64,000 bases of DNA from Rhodocyclales bacterium (GTDB lineage Bacteria > Pseudomonadota > Gammaproteobacteria > Burkholderiales > Rhodocyclaceae): the NCBI GenBank assembly GCA_026399435.1, contig JAPLQX010000019.1:154557-218556 (forward strand), given 5' to 3'. The stretch's first letter is position 1, and the number at the start of each line of letters is the position of its first letter. A program made the translations under genes and the position numbers. Positions 18,804-27,811 of this stretch are shown piece after piece. Under the pieces are notes generated by a model. It was given only the letters and a program-made list of their open reading frames with translations, was not told the DNA's origin and did no database searches.

Positions 18804-19606
18804 GCGGGGGTGAGGTTCTTCTGGAAACCGATGCCGCCAGCGGCATCGCTACCATCACCCTCAACCGGCCGCAAGCGCTCAATGCGCTCGACATGGCCAT
18901 GGCCGACGGCCTGCGCCATGCGACGAAGCACGTGGCCGGGGACGCGACGGTGCGCGCCGTGATCATCCAGGGCGCCGGCGAGCACTTCATGGCCGGCGGC
19001 GACATCAAAGCCTTCCATGAGACGCTGGACCATCCGGCCGCCGAACGGCGCGCCCTGTTGGAGCGCCTGATCGGCGAGGTGCACGAGGCCGTGACCAGCA
19101 TCCGCAGCATGGAAAAACCCGTGATTGCCGGCGTGCGCGGCGCCGTCGCCGGTTTCGGCTTCTCGTTGATGTCCGCCTGCGACCTCGCCATCGCCGCCGA
19201 CAACAGCTATTTCACGCTGGCCTATCGCCACATCGGCACCTCGCCCGATGGCGGCTCGACCTACGCCTTGCCGCGACTCATCGGCCTCAAGCAGGCCATG
19301 GAAATTGCAATGCTCGGCGAACGCTTCGGCGCGGCCCGCGCGCTGGAACTCGGCCTCGTCAATCGCATGGTGCCGCAAGCCGAACTGACGGCAGCCACGC
19401 AGGCCCTGGCAATGGAGCTGGCGAATGGCCCGACCATCGCGCTGGGCCGCACCAAGCGGCTCATCAACGAATCCCTCAACCGCAGCCTTGCGGAACAGTT
19501 GCAGGCTGAACAGGACAGCTTCGCCGCCTGCGCCATGACGCAGGATTTCGTGAGGGGTGTGCGCGCCTTCGTCGCGAAGCAGAAGCCGGGGTTCCTGGGC
19601 AACTGA
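18800..19606 (+). CDS. enoyl-CoA hydratase/isomerase family protein
   Basis: ITLNRPQALNALDMAMADGL, GAGEHFMAGGDIKAFH, RGAVAGFGFSLMSACDLAIAADNSYFTLAYRHIGTSPDGGST. Confidence 0.93.
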   Translation: MSGGEVLLETDAASGIATITLNRPQALNALDMAMADGLRHATKHVAGDATVRAVIIQGAGEHFMAGGDIKAFHETLDHPAAERRALLERLIGEVHEAVTSIRSMEKPVIAGVRGAVAGFGFSLMSACDLAIAADNSYFTLAYRHIGTSPDGGSTYALPRLIGLKQAMEIAMLGERFGAARALELGLVNRMVPQAELTAATQALAMELANGPTIALGRTKRLINESLNRSLAEQLQAEQDSFAACAMTQDFVRGVRAFVAKQKPGFLGN

Positions 19607-19625
19607 CAATGGCTTCCGGCTAAAA

Positions 19626-19646
19626 GTCGGCGCTGGTGGGACGGCG
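19626..19646 (+). repeat. dispersed short repeat, copy b
   Basis: GTCGGCGCTGGTGGGACGGCG. Confidence 0.65.
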
Positions 19647-20691
19647 ATGGTTCTTCGAGAGGCAGCTATTCAGGGGTTTCCGACGCTTGGAAAAGAGGCC
19701 GCGATCCATTGTCCACCTCGCGATCCAAAGTGTCATAGACGGCTTTGAAGGTACCCTGCTGCCGGGGTCGCCGGGAACGCTTGCCATGCGTTCCGGCACA
19801 GGGTTTTCCTACTGGTATCGCGTCTACTACTCCGTGCCGCGCAAGCAGTCGGAGACGCTGGTTTGCAAGGACGGGGATAGCGCAGCGCTGGCAGAGATGA
19901 GAGCGCGAATGGATTTTTCCGGCTGGGCGTCGGATCAGGTGTCGGCACTGCGCAAGCTGGGTTTTCAGGTGGCTGACAAGGCCGTGGCGCGCGTGCTGGT
20001 GGAGTTGCACAATCAGGGTGCGTTCGAGGCCGGTCTGGTATTGGTCGGTACGCTGGGCTATATGGCGTGGCTCAACGAGTTGGGCGTGATAGCGGTGGCG
20101 TCGCGCACGCAGGATATCGACCTTGCCCGCAGGCAGCCGTTGAAACTGGCGTCGCCATTGCCTTTCATGCGCACCATGCAGGCCACTGAATTACCTTTTT
20201 TTGCGGTACCGGGTTTGCCATCGAACAAGCCTTCGACGTCGGTCAAGCTGCCCGGCGTCGATGGTTTGCGCATCGACATGCTGGTGCCTGGCAAGACCCT
20301 GGGCGCGATTGTTCGCGTGCCGGAGTTGCAGTGGGCCGCGCAAAGCATTCCCTTTTACGATTATTTGCTGGCGGCACCGGAGCGGGCCGCCATGCTCGCC
20401 GGTGCGCAGTGCATTCCGGTCAGGTTGCCGCAGGCGGCACGCATGGTGTGGCACAAGCTGTATTCAAGTGCCAGGCGTCGCGGCTTTCCCGAGAAGGCCG
20501 CCAAGGACCGAAGTCAGGCGCTGACGCTTGCCGCGGCATTGGCGGGCGACGATGCGCGCGCATTGAAGAAAGCCGGTCGGGCCGCGCCGGATGACATGCT
20601 CAAGGCGATCAGGCCACACGTCAAAGTGTTACTGCAACAGTCGGGGTACCACCCTGAACTCTGCGATGTCTTGCAAGAGGTGCTTGCCTGA
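19636..20691 (+). CDS. GSU2403-like nucleotidyltransferase-fold protein
   Basis: VLVGTLGYMAWLNELG...RTQDIDLARR (nucleotidyltransferase-like core), YWYRVYY N-terminal feature; true start uncertain because the ORF start lies inside repeat copy b. Confidence 0.7.
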   Translation: MGRRWFFERQLFRGFRRLEKRPRSIVHLAIQSVIDGFEGTLLPGSPGTLAMRSGTGFSYWYRVYYSVPRKQSETLVCKDGDSAALAEMRARMDFSGWASDQVSALRKLGFQVADKAVARVLVELHNQGAFEAGLVLVGTLGYMAWLNELGVIAVASRTQDIDLARRQPLKLASPLPFMRTMQATELPFFAVPGLPSNKPSTSVKLPGVDGLRIDMLVPGKTLGAIVRVPELQWAAQSIPFYDYLLAAPERAAMLAGAQCIPVRLPQAARMVWHKLYSSARRRGFPEKAAKDRSQALTLAAALAGDDARALKKAGRAAPDDMLKAIRPHVKVLLQQSGYHPELCDVLQEVLA

Positions 20692-20744
20692 TCCTGGAAG
20701 CGATATTGGGTCGGGTTCGGCATTGCCTGGAGCAAGCGCCAATA

Positions 20745-20766
20745 GTCGGCGCCGGCGGAACGGCGG
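20745..20766 (+). repeat. dispersed short repeat, copy c
   Basis: GTCGGCGCCGGCGGAACGGCGG. Confidence 0.65.
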
Positions 20767-20780
20767 CTCGGGACGACTGC

Positions 20781-21278
20781 TTACAGCAAAGGCCCCTTCC
20801 AGACACCTTCCCGCGTTAGCAGGTCCTGTTTGCGTGCGAGGCCGCCTGCATAACCGGTCAGGCTGCCGTTGGCGCCCAGCACGCGGTGGCAGGGGACCAC
20901 AATGCTCCATGGGTTGCGCCCCACCGCCGCGCCGACGGCGCGCACCGCCAGCGGCTTGTGCAGTTGCGCGGCGAGGGCGCCATAGCTGGTGGTGGCACCC
21001 CACGGAATCGCCACCAGGGCCTCCCACACGCTGCGCTGAAATGTTGTGCCCCAGGCGGCCGCGCGCGGCGTCTTGAACTGCCGGCATTGGCCGCGGAAAT
21101 ACGCCTGCAGTTCTTCGGCGGCTTGATCGAGCCAGCGCTGGGATTTCACTGCTTGCCACGCGGATGCATCCGGATGGTGGCGCTGGCCTTCGAACCACAC
21201 ACCCGCCAGGCCGGCATCGCCGGCAGCCAGCAGCATGGGGCCCAATGGGGTGGCGATGGTTTTGCAGACGAGTTTCAT
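20781..21278 (-). CDS. ogt: methylated-DNA--[protein]-cysteine S-methyltransferase
   Basis: FQRSVWEALVAIPWGATTSYGALA...AVGAAVGRNPWSIVVPCHRVLGANGSLTGYAGGLARKQDLL. Confidence 0.95.
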   Translation of the reverse strand: MKLVCKTIATPLGPMLLAAGDAGLAGVWFEGQRHHPDASAWQAVKSQRWLDQAAEELQAYFRGQCRQFKTPRAAAWGTTFQRSVWEALVAIPWGATTSYGALAAQLHKPLAVRAVGAAVGRNPWSIVVPCHRVLGANGSLTGYAGGLARKQDLLTREGVWKGPLL

Positions 21279-22795
21279 GGTGATCCTCCGTGCCAGAGTC
21301 GAATGACGGCGTAGCTGCGCCAGGGTTGCCACGCGCTTGCCAGCGCGGTGGCCGCGCGCGCCGGTTGTGGGCCGTCGCGTACGCCGAGGCGCTGCTGCAC
21401 CACGATGTCGCCCGCCGGAAACGCATCGGGCCAGCGCAAGGCGCGCATGGCAATGTATTGCGCGGTCCATTCGCCGATGCCGGGCAGGCCCATCAAGGCC
21501 AGCACCGTGGCTTGCACCTGCGGGCCGGGCTTCAAGTCCAGGCCGCCATGCAGCACGGCCTGGGCCAATGCCTGGATGGCTTTTTGGCGTTGCCGCACGA
21601 TGCCCAGTTGCCCCAGCTCGTCGGCCGAGGCTTGCAGCAAGGCAGTGGGTGTCGGAAACGCATGCGTGAGTTGCGGCCACGGCGTGACCAGCGGCTCGCC
21701 CAGGGTCTGCACCAGGCGCCGGGTGAGCGTGCGCGCTGCCGCCACGGTGACCTGCTGGCCCAACACCGCGCGCACTGCCAGCTCGAAGCCGTCCCAGGCG
21801 CCCGGCACGCGCCAGCCGGCGCAATGCGCAAAGTCGCGGGCCAGCACCGCCTCGATGGCCAGCGGGTCGGCGTCGAGGTCCAGCGCCCAGCGCACCTGTT
21901 GCAGGACGGCCGGCAAGACGGGCAGCAGGCTGTCGGAGAGCTGCACATGAACCCGATGCGCCGCGGCCTCGAACTGCAGGCGCACCCAGCCCAGGTGGCT
22001 GCGCTTGCCTGCCGACATGCGCACGATGCGCACGAACTCGCCGGTGCTGTCCTCGCCCGTACTGTCGTCGCCCGCACTGTCCTCGCCTATGGTGCAGAGC
22101 TCCAGGCCCGGCACGGCGCGTTGAGCCAGGAATTTCATCATGGCCGCTTCGTCATAGGGCGGGCGGTAGGCCAACTTCAGGCGCACGTCGCTGGCGGCCT
22201 GGCCCTCGCGCCGGCAGGCCGACGGCGTCAGGCGGTAGTGGCTGGCAAACGCGGTGTTGAAGCGGCGCTGGCTGGCAAAGCCGCTGAGCAGGGCAATTCG
22301 GGCAATCGGCAGGGCGGTGTCGCAAAGCAGCTGCTTGGCCAGCAGCAGGCGACGCGTCTGGCGGTATTGCGAGGGCGTCACGCCAAGGTGCTGCGTCAGG
22401 ATGCGGTGCATGTGGCGCTCGCTGACACCCAGGCGCGCGGCCAGGTCGGCGATGCGCAGCGGCGCGTCGGCCAGGGCTTCGGCGCTGTCGAGCAGCTGCA
22501 TGGCCTGCATCGCGAGTATCTGGCTGGCGTCCTGTGTCGACCAGTGCGTCAGGGCCGCCGGGGCCAGCTCGGGGCGGCAGCGCAGGCAGGGGCGAAAGCC
22601 TGCCCCTTCGGCGCGCGCGGCGCTGGCAAAGAACAGGCAGTTCTTCGCCAGCGGCGAGCGCACCTTGCACACCGGGCGACAGTAAATGCCCGTGGTCTTG
22701 ACCGCCGTGAAAAAGTGACCGTCGAAACGCGCATCGCGCGACAGCACGGCCTGGTAGCAGGCGGCGGGATCGAGCGGAGTTTGGGGAGAGGCCAT
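21275..22795 (-). CDS. Ada-type zinc-binding/AraC-HTH/AlkA DNA-3-methyladenine glycosylase fusion
   Basis: FFTAVKTTGIYCRPVCKVRSPLAKNCLFFASAARAEGAGFRPCLRCRPE (Ada Zn), AraC HTH ARLGVSERHMHRILTQHLGVTPSQY, HhH-GPD MGLPGIGEWTAQYIAMRAL. Confidence 0.93.
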   Translation of the reverse strand: MASPQTPLDPAACYQAVLSRDARFDGHFFTAVKTTGIYCRPVCKVRSPLAKNCLFFASAARAEGAGFRPCLRCRPELAPAALTHWSTQDASQILAMQAMQLLDSAEALADAPLRIADLAARLGVSERHMHRILTQHLGVTPSQYRQTRRLLLAKQLLCDTALPIARIALLSGFASQRRFNTAFASHYRLTPSACRREGQAASDVRLKLAYRPPYDEAAMMKFLAQRAVPGLELCTIGEDSAGDDSTGEDSTGEFVRIVRMSAGKRSHLGWVRLQFEAAAHRVHVQLSDSLLPVLPAVLQQVRWALDLDADPLAIEAVLARDFAHCAGWRVPGAWDGFELAVRAVLGQQVTVAAARTLTRRLVQTLGEPLVTPWPQLTHAFPTPTALLQASADELGQLGIVRQRQKAIQALAQAVLHGGLDLKPGPQVQATVLALMGLPGIGEWTAQYIAMRALRWPDAFPAGDIVVQQRLGVRDGPQPARAATALASAWQPWRSYAVIRLWHGGSP

Positions 22796-22867
22796 GCCTG
22801 CATGTTACCCAGACCCGGGGCGCGCAGTAGCCGTTTTCGGACATGTACTTGGGGGCTGGCCGCGCTC

Positions 22868-22995
22868 TCCCCCTTCAAGGGGGAGTAGGAGGGGGATGGG
22901 GCATCGAGGCGGTAAGCACGCTCACAATTCCCCATCCCCACCCCGGCCCCCCAATCGCAAACGTCGCATGCGACCTTCCCCTTGAAGGGGAGGGA
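22868..22995. repeat. CCCTTCAAGGGG-type repeat cluster
   Basis: Contains 65-bp element (22930-22994) shared with 12902-12966. Confidence 0.85.
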
Positions 22996-23040
22996 GATTC
23001 AGCTTGATTTGCTTTGTTGACAGCCCGGATCGCCGTGCTG

Positions 23041-26000
23041 TCAGCCATTCTCCGGCGGGAATCCAGACTGCCGGGCGAACTGCTCGAACCCTTCTATGGG
23101 CAGCGGCCGGCTGAAGAAATAGCCTTGGTAGGCATGGCAGCCTTCACTGGCCAGGAAATCGCGCTGCGCTTCCGTTTCGACACCTTCCGCGATCACGGCC
23201 AGGCCGAGGCTCTGGGCCAGCGCGACGACGGTTCGCGCAATCGCGGCATCGTTGGGGTCGGTGAGCACGTCGCGCACGAACGACTGGTCGATCTTCAACT
23301 GGTCCAGCGGCAGGCGCTTCAGGTAGGAGAGCGACGAATAGCCGGTGCCGAAGTCATCCAGCGCGAAACCCACGCCCGCGGCCTTCAGCTCGAACATTTT
23401 CTGGATGATCTCTTCGACGTTATGTACCAGCAGGCTCTCGGTCAATTCCAGCTTCAGCCTCCGCGGATCGGCGCCGGTGGTTTTGAGCACCGCCAGCACC
23501 TGATTCACGAAGTCGGGCTGCTTGATTTGCTGGGCGCTGACATTGACCGCGATTGTCAGATGGGCCATCTCCGGTTGCGCGGCCCATTTTGCCAATTGGG
23601 TACAGGCAGTTTCCAATACCCAGTGGCCCAGGGGCAGGATGATCCCGGTTTCTTCGGCCAGGGGAATGAACTCGGCAGGCGACACCATGCCGCGATCGGG
23701 ATGCTGCCAGCGCACCAGTGCCTCTGCGCCTATGGCGCGGCCCTTGCCGACCACCTGGGCCTGGTAGTGGAGCACGAACTGGTTTCCCGCGACGGCCCGG
23801 CGCAGGCCTTCCTCCAGCGCCGCGCGTTCCTTGACGACCGACTCCATGGCCGGATCGAAGAAACGGAATGCGTTGCGTCCGGCTTCCTTGGCCTTGTACA
23901 TGGCCAGATCGGCCTGCTTCATCAAGTCGTCGATGCTGGTGAGCTGGTCTCTGAACAGCGTGACACCAACACTTGCGGTGCTGTGGAAAGCCACGCTGTT
24001 GAGTTGATAGGCTTGGTTGAGTGCCGCGAGAATCTTCTCGGCCACCGCTTCGACGCCGGTGGCGGCATCCCGTTCGTTCTCGCTCAGGTTCGCCAGCATC
24101 ACCACAAATTCATCGCCGCCCAGCCGCGCCACGGTGTCGCCCTCGCGCACGCACAGCGTCAGGCGCTGTGCCACCTGCCTCAGCAGCAGGTCGCCCATGT
24201 CATGGCCGAGCGTGTCGTTGAGCGTCTTGAAATGGTCGAGGTCGATGAACAGCAGCGCACCGTGGCTGTCGTTGCGGGAACTGGCGGTCATGGCCTGATT
24301 CAGGCGATCCAGCAACAGCGTCCTGTTCGGGAGGCCCGTCAGCTGGTCGAAGAAGGCCAGCTCCTCGATCCTGTCTTCTGCCTGCTTGCGTTCGGTAATG
24401 TCGAAATGCGTGCCGATGTAATGCGTCACGGCGCCATCGTCGTTTTTCACCGCTGTGATGGTGAGCCACTTCGGGTAGATCTCGCCATTCTTGCGCCGGT
24501 CCCAAACCTCCCCCTGCCATCCGCCGGTGCGGCCGATGGTCTCCCACATGTCGCGATAAAACTCCTTGCTGTGGCGGCCCGACTTGAGCAGCCGCGGCGT
24601 CTGGCCCACGGCTTCCTCGGCGGTGTAGCCGGTGATCGCGGTGAAAGCCCGATTGATCCGCAGGATCACGCCGGCGGCGTCGGTGATTACCATACCTTCC
24701 TGCGACTCGAACGCGGCGGCGGCGATGCGCAGGCTTTGCTCGGTCGCCTTGAGGTCCGAAATATTGCGCCCGGTGCCATGGTATCCGGTGAAACGTCCCG
24801 ATTCATCAAACAGCGGTTCACCGCTGACGCTGTACCAGCGCACCTCGCCGAATTCACCAGTAATGGCGTATTCAAAATGCCTGAACGGAAGACGGGCCTC
24901 AAGAATGGCGCGGTGTGTCGCCCATTGCTCGGGCATCAGCTTGATATTGAGCTCCCAGCGGGTCCTGCCCAAGGTCCCGGCCGGTGGCGTGAAGCCGATG
25001 GCAAAATCCCCGGAGAATTCCACAAACCGGAACTGCTCGTCTTGCTGCCAGAACCAGTCGGACGACATCGCCGAAAGAGCCTGAAAACGCTTTTCGCTGC
25101 TCTTCAGTGCCGCTTCGCGCTGCCCCAGGGTTTCCAGCAGGTGATTGAAGCCGCCAATCAGATCGCCGATTTCGTCTTGCCGTGCGATGGGCAAGGCCTG
25201 CGGCGGCTGTCCTGATTCGGACTGGGTGGTAAGCACTTTCGCGGCATCGAGCAGCGGCGAAAGTTCGCGGCGCAGCATCCACCACGTCAGGCCACCCGCC
25301 AGCAGGGACAGCAACAGCGTGGCGAGCAGCATGCGTTGCTGCAGCACATCGATCGAGGCAAAGGCTTCCGCCGTCGGCAGTATGACCGATGTATACCAGC
25401 CGGCGATGGGCACCTGCTTTACCGAGACCAGCACTTCCAGTCCGTGGGGATTGACGACGATCGCAGAGCCCTCGTAGCCCTGCATGAAACGGTCGATCCA
25501 CGGATTGACGCCGGGGGCGGGAAGCACTTCCATGATGCGGGACTTGTCGAAGGCGGCGACGATCATCCTGTTTTGCGGTGTGATCAGAAAAGCCCCGCCG
25601 GTCTTGCCGTACGTGCTGTCCGTAATCTGGTTCAGGAAATTGGCCGCGCCCAGGTTGATCACTCCCACCAAGGCCCCGATGACTTTGCCTTGTGCGTTGC
25701 GAATGGGAACCGCCATGTCGAAAACGGGCAGTAGCGGTTTTTTGCCCATGACGGGCTGGCCGATGGTGGGTTTCCCCTCGGTCAGCGTTTTGATCAGGTA
25801 GTCCCTGTCCCGGTAATTGATTCCGATCCGCTGCGCCGAGCGTGGCACCTCGGCAATCGCAGTGCCGTCGAGATTGACGGCAAGTGCGCCGCCATTGAAC
25901 AGGATTTCAACAGCCGGCAGTTGCAGCAGGCGTGCCTGCAGGGCGGTGGCATTGTCCATCATGGCCGGGCTTATGCTCGCGGCAGCGCCTGCCAGCAATT

Positions 26001-26214
26001 TCAGCCGCAAGGCCAACTCATTGTTGATATTGGCCCCGATCAGGGAAACGGCCGCGAACTGCTGTTCGCTCAGCTGGCGCTCCAGATCGTTGCGCAACAT
26101 CCGGCTGGAGTAAAGCGCAAGCGACCAGATGCTGGCCAGGAAGATGGCCAGGGTGAACAGCGTCACTCTTGTCTTCAGTGAGTTCCAGTGAAACATACCG
26201 AAATTTAAACCCAA
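23041..26214 (-). CDS. bifunctional diguanylate cyclase/phosphodiesterase with sensor, HAMP-like, PAS, GGDEF and EAL domains
   Basis: N-terminal TM and extracytoplasmic sensor region, PAS region, [42 protein letters not shown]-like EAL domain, [17 protein letters not shown]. Confidence 0.95.
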   Translation of the reverse strand: [1057 protein letters not shown]

Positions 26215-26281
26215 TGCTCCCTGCTAACCAGCGTGATTTGCTTTTCGAAGGCTGGCCCCGCCGTATCGTTAGCGCCGACTT

Positions 26282-27634
26282 TCAAGCCTGGCCGAACTTC
26301 TCGCACAAGCCATTCACCGCATCGCGCTCGCCGCGAATGCGCAGGAACGCACCTGCCTCGTCGGCGCGCTCCTCCAGCACCTCGCAGCGCGCGAAGATTT
26401 CGCTGCGCTGTTGCTGTGCCGACCAGGGCAGGAACAGCTCCGCCTCGACCAGGCCCTCGCGGAAGAACGCGACGATCGCCTCGCGCAGCAAGGCTATGTC
26501 GTCGGCGCGGCGCGCGCTCATGACGATGCAGTCGGGGTAGGCAGCGCGCAGCGCCGCTTCGCGTTCTTCTTGCGCCACGGCGTCGCCAACGTGATCTATC
26601 TTGTTGAAGATGCGGATGCGCGGCACGTCCTGCGCGCCGATCTCCTTGAGCACCTTGTCTGTGACCTCGAGCTGGCGTTCGAACCCGGGATCGCTGGCGT
26701 CGATGACGTGGAGCAGCAGCGCCGCATCGAGTGCCTCCTCGAGCGTCGACTTGAACGAGGCGACGAGCCCGTGCGGCAGGTTCTTGATGAAGCCGACCGT
26801 GTCGCTGACGAGCACGCGCGGCCGGCTCTCCGGCTGCAGCGCTCGCACGGTGGTGTCGAGCGTGGCGAAGAGCTTGTTTTCGACCAGCACGTCGCTGCCG
26901 GTGAGGGCGCGCATCAGGGTGGACTTGCCGGCGTTGGTGTAGCCGACCAGCGCCACGGTGGCGAGGCCCTGGCGCCCCTGTCGTCGTGAGCGCTGGGTCT
27001 TGCGCTCGACGTCCATCGCGGCGATCTCTTTCTGCAGTTCGGCGATGTGGTCGCGGATCTTGCGTTTGTCCAGTTCGGTGTGCGACTCGCCGGCACCGCG
27101 GCCGCCGGTGCCGCTGCGCTGCCGCCCTTGCGGCCCCGCGAGCTTGGCCGCCTCACGCAGGCGCGGCGCCATGTAGCCCAGTCGCGCGATCTCCACCTGC
27201 GCGCGCGCGGCGCGGGAGGTGGCGTGGCGGTGGAAGATTTCGAGGATGACCATGGTGCGGTCCAGCACCTCGGCGCCGACTTCCTTTTCGAGGTCGCGCG
27301 CCTGCGAGGGCGAGATTTCGTGGTCGACGAAGATGGCCTCGATCTTGCCGGCGTCGGGGTCGGCGGCGGCGTGCAGCGGTTTCTCGAAGGCGCCGGGCGC
27401 GGGTTCGCTATCGACGAATTCGCGTATCTCCTCGCGCTTGCCTTTGCCCAGGTAGGCGGTCGAGTCGAAGCTGGAGCGCTTCTGCGTGAAGGTGGCGGTG
27501 ATCACGTAGCCCAGCGTCTTGGCCAGATCGCGCAGCTCGGCCAGCGACGCCTCGAACTCGACGTCGCTCACGTTCGGCAGTTGCACGGCCGCCACGATGG
27601 CGTATTTGGGCTTCTCTTTGACTTCTTTTTGCAT
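26282..27634 (-). CDS. hflX: GTPase HflX
   Basis: LGKGKREEIREFV, IFVDHEISPSQARDLEKEVGAEVLDRTMVILEIFHRHA, VALVGYTNAGKSTLMRAL. Confidence 0.95.
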   Translation of the reverse strand: MQKEVKEKPKYAIVAAVQLPNVSDVEFEASLAELRDLAKTLGYVITATFTQKRSSFDSTAYLGKGKREEIREFVDSEPAPGAFEKPLHAAADPDAGKIEAIFVDHEISPSQARDLEKEVGAEVLDRTMVILEIFHRHATSRAARAQVEIARLGYMAPRLREAAKLAGPQGRQRSGTGGRGAGESHTELDKRKIRDHIAELQKEIAAMDVERKTQRSRRQGRQGLATVALVGYTNAGKSTLMRALTGSDVLVENKLFATLDTTVRALQPESRPRVLVSDTVGFIKNLPHGLVASFKSTLEEALDAALLLHVIDASDPGFERQLEVTDKVLKEIGAQDVPRIRIFNKIDHVGDAVAQEEREAALRAAYPDCIVMSARRADDIALLREAIVAFFREGLVEAELFLPWSAQQQRSEIFARCEVLEERADEAGAFLRIRGERDAVNGLCEKFGQA

Positions 27635-27811
27635 TCGGGGCTGCTTCTTTCAGTGTGTGAAGTCCGATGTTACCCGCCATTGCGGGCGCTCGCGAAATGG
27701 CGATGGATGATCTGCTGTTGTTGACGAACATTGTTTAAATCTATAGCTTTCCAATGGCGCGCATCAGACGCGTCAATAGATGAATCCCAACCCGTGGAGG
27801 AGACCCAAACA

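Noticed and set aside
21290-22888. 532-aa plus-strand ORF
   Set aside because: Antisense to Ada-AlkA gene; low-complexity shadow frame.
23014-25215. 733-aa plus-strand ORF
   Set aside because: Antisense to the GGDEF/EAL gene; shadow ORF.
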